Assembly (NCBI GenBank): GCA_900552755.1
Contig: USAY01000059.1
Span: 1-11,876 of the forward strand
Origin: an uncultured Collinsella sp.
Lineage (GTDB): Bacteria > Actinomycetota > Coriobacteriia > Coriobacteriales > Coriobacteriaceae
DNA: 11,876 nucleotides
Direction of reading: 5' to 3'
A program made the translations under genes and the position numbers. The notes beneath the pieces were generated by a model, which worked only from the letters and a program-made list of their open reading frames with translations, searched no databases and was not told the origin of the DNA. Of this stretch, positions 10,280-11,876 are shown piece after piece; position 1 is the first letter of the stretch; every line of letters starts with the position of its first letter.

Positions 10280-10307
10280 AAAAGAAGAGGTCCCAAGCGG
10301 GACCTCT
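10280..10307 (-). terminator. Rho-independent terminator after the redoxin lipoprotein gene
   Basis: A perfect 9-bp stem (AGAGGTCCC at 10286-10294 with GGGACCTCT at 10299-10307) closes a 4-base loop. On the minus strand the stem is followed by TCTTTT, a U-rich tail. It lies 80 bases past the lipoprotein's stop and before the ABC gene, so it separates the two transcription units. Confidence 0.85.
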
Positions 10308-10386
10308 ATATGGTGGAGCTTATCTTGAAAGGTAGTGGACTACTTCGCACAGCGGTGCACGACCCTCGCTATGCTTTACGCGTTGT

Positions 10387-11358
10387 TTACTGCTCGCTAT
10401 TCGCAATCGCCTGGTCGATAAGCTTGTCGAGTGCCGCGCGCTGCTCGGCGGAGCTGATGGCTCCCACGATTGGATCCCCTACGATGTTGCCATTCTGATC
10501 GATGACATACGTTGTCGGGAACGAGAACAAATTTGACGTAAACTTACCGGCCTCGCTATCCGACTTGAACCAGATGTTCTTATACGTCACGCCCTTCTTG
10601 CTCAGCACGTCCTTGGCATCTGCAATCTCGCCCTTGTTGCCATCGAGCGTAAAGGAATTGACGCCCACGACCTGACCGCCCTTCTTGGCAAGCTCCTGAT
10701 TCAGTTTCTCAAGATCGCCCAGCTCGCCCACGCACGGCTTGCAAGTGGTGAACCAGAAGTTCATGACGGTAACCTTGTTCTTAGAGAACAGCTCGTCGCT
10801 GCTCACGTCGTTGCCGTCCAGGTCCTTGCCCGTAAAGCTGGGGAACTTCGTCGCCTCGCTCGAAGCATTGGCACCAGCCGTCATGCCAGCGGTCGAAGCG
10901 TCGACGCTCTCGCCTGCGCTCGGCGTGCTTCCACAGCCGGGGAACTCCTTCTCCAAGCTCTCGAGCTTGTCCTCGATTTCCTTGATCTGCTGCGCACCGG
11001 CCTTGAGCGTCTTAAGCTCATCCGCCGTAAACTCATCCTTGGCGCCGTCGATGGTCTTGAGCAAGAAATCGCCGTAATTGCTGCCGTCCTCAATCATTGT
11101 CGACTCTTTATTTGCTGCATTGAATACCTTTTCCCACAGCGCATTATCGCTCGAAAGGATATCGTTCTCCTTTTGCATGAGCTTCGCATACAGCTCGGCG
11201 GCCTCATCGGCGTTGGCCGGCTCTTGCGCAATGAGCTCCGCGATCTTAGGATCGGAGCCCGTAAATTCGCTCGCGTTGCCACCGGGCGCCGAACACGCCA
11301 CAAGACACAAGGCCAGCACCGGCACCATAAACAGGGCCGCAATCTTAGAAAGCTTCAT
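10387..11358 (-). CDS. Thioredoxin-fold (TlpA/ResA-like) lipoprotein
   Basis: A 323-residue lipoprotein with a C-terminal thiol-disulfide oxidoreductase domain acting on the outer face of the membrane. The signal peptide (residues 1-21) has basic MKLSK, a hydrophobic core and lipobox LVAC, so Cys22 should be lipidated. Residues 23-140 are helical and charged (AELYAKLMQKENDIL, EIEDKLESLEKEF), probably a spacer or oligomerisation region; a Ser/Thr/Ala linker (143-170) follows. The redoxin domain (about 171-323) starts FPSFTGKDLDGNDVS, carries the active site FWFTTCKPC (Cys206, Cys209) and the cis-proline segment SFPTTYVID (Pro281). An extra cysteine sits at 142. Start ATG at 11358 is preferred because GGAGG lies 7 bases upstream; the ATG at 11364 is only one base from it. 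The polyferredoxin gene ends 30 bases upstream, indicating an operon, and could supply reducing power. Its substrate, perhaps disulfides, sulfoxides or peroxides, cannot be told from sequence. Confidence 0.92.
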   Translation of the reverse strand: MKLSKIAALFMVPVLALCLVACSAPGGNASEFTGSDPKIAELIAQEPANADEAAELYAKLMQKENDILSSDNALWEKVFNAANKESTMIEDGSNYGDFLLKTIDGAKDEFTADELKTLKAGAQQIKEIEDKLESLEKEFPGCGSTPSAGESVDASTAGMTAGANASSEATKFPSFTGKDLDGNDVSSDELFSKNKVTVMNFWFTTCKPCVGELGDLEKLNQELAKKGGQVVGVNSFTLDGNKGEIADAKDVLSKKGVTYKNIWFKSDSEAGKFTSNLFSFPTTYVIDQNGNIVGDPIVGAISSAEQRAALDKLIDQAIANSEQ

Positions 11359-11365
11359 GGTCATT

Positions 11366-11370
11366 CCTCC
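11366..11370 (-). promoter_or_regulatory. Strong Shine-Dalgarno GGAGG deciding the lipoprotein start
   Basis: GGAGG on the minus strand is followed by AATGACC and then ATG at 11358. The alternative ATG at 11364 begins one base after the motif, which is too close for initiation. The site therefore sets the start at MKLSKIAAL, giving a normal lipoprotein signal peptide. Confidence 0.75.
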
Positions 11371-11388
11371 GTTTTGTCGAAGCTTGTT

Positions 11389-11876
11389 TTACTTTTTATC
11401 AGCGGTCAGAGGGAGCTTTTCCGCCGACACATCCAGGCCATAGCGATAGCTGATGGCATCAACGGGACAGGCCCCGATGCACTTTCCGCACCGGATACAT
11501 TCGGCATGATTGGGCGCGCGGACAACATCAACGTCCATCTGACAAACCCTTGAACACTTGCCGCACGAGACGCATTTGCACGCGTCAACCTGAATCCCCA
11601 ACAAGGACACCCTATTCATGAGCGCATAGAATGCGCCGAGTGGACAAATCCATTTGCAGAAGGGGCGATAGAACAAAACGCTCAGCACTACCACGGCAAT
11701 GAGAACGACAAGTTTCCAGGTAAAGAGCTGCCCCAGCGCAGATCGGATTCCAGCATTGGCAGCCGCCAGCGGAATGGCGCCCTCGAGCACACCCTGCGGA
11801 CAGATGTACTTGCAAAAGAATGGGTCGCCCATGCCCACGTCGTTAACCACCAAGACGGGCAGCAGCACCACGGCAA
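11389..11876 (-). CDS. Membrane 4Fe-4S polyferredoxin, NapH/CcoG-like (N-terminus outside window)
   Basis: The last 161 residues of an integral-membrane iron-sulfur protein are present; the frame is still open at the window's right edge, so the start is missing. Two CX3CP motifs of the NapH/CcoG type are seen, FFCKYICPQG and PFCKWICPLGA, flanking a hydrophobic helix (LFTWKLVVLIAVVVLSVLFY). They are followed by two ferredoxin-type clusters, CVSCGKCSRVC and CIRCGKCIGACP; the first lacks the usual proline after its last cysteine. Proteins of this kind pass electrons from the cytoplasm or quinone pool across or along the membrane to another redox protein. The gene directly downstream, 30 bases away, encodes an extracytoplasmic thioredoxin-fold lipoprotein, which is the natural candidate acceptor. 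The C-terminal tail (GLDVSAEKLPLTADKK) is charged and probably cytoplasmic. Family call firm; exact subfamily and partner are inference. Confidence 0.9.
   Translation of the reverse strand, partial: AVVLLPVLVVNDVGMGDPFFCKYICPQGVLEGAIPLAAANAGIRSALGQLFTWKLVVLIAVVVLSVLFYRPFCKWICPLGAFYALMNRVSLLGIQVDACKCVSCGKCSRVCQMDVDVVRAPNHAECIRCGKCIGACPVDAISYRYGLDVSAEKLPLTADKK

Overview
The window reads as chromosomal DNA from a high-GC Gram-positive anaerobe, most likely a Coriobacteriia member such as Collinsella. This is inferred from base composition, codon use, and the set of genes: MgtA-type ATPases, a MacB-like fused ABC exporter with a very large outer domain, and a polyferredoxin beside a redoxin lipoprotein. 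No rRNA, tRNA, CRISPR array, transposase or phage gene is visible, and the organism assignment cannot be proved from the sequence alone.

Layout. Almost everything is on the minus strand. From the right edge leftwards: (1) an operon of a membrane 4Fe-4S polyferredoxin (5' end outside the window) and a thioredoxin-fold lipoprotein, closed by a clean terminator at about 10280-10307; (2) a fused ABC ATPase/FtsX-type permease of about 1084 residues (6879-10133); (3) a 33-bp perfect palindrome overlapping the ABC stop codon, between that gene and a convergent plus-strand gene for an unrecognised three-helix membrane protein (5686-6819); (4) a divergent intergenic stretch (5330-5685) holding a decayed, twice-frameshifted copy of part of that membrane protein's gene, plus a possible single-helix microprotein; (5) a short MgtA-type P-type ATPase (2885-5329) followed 9 bases later by an orphan winged-helix regulator (2393-2875) and a terminator; (6) a possible structured leader and a canonical full-length-type MgtA Mg2+ ATPase (start at about 2122), whose C-terminal membrane helices lie beyond base 1.

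How the genes may work together. The left half looks like a magnesium (or other cation) uptake locus: two diverged MgtA-family pumps with an OmpR/PhoB-type DNA-binding protein, lacking a receiver domain, between them. The right half is about the cell envelope: an ABC exporter or remodelling machine, and a pair that could pass electrons from the membrane polyferredoxin to an outward-facing, lipid-anchored thiol oxidoreductase. The points most worth a second look are the two-pump/orphan-regulator arrangement, the leader upstream of mgtA with two mutually exclusive pairings, the N-terminally short pump, and the decayed paralog with its microprotein.
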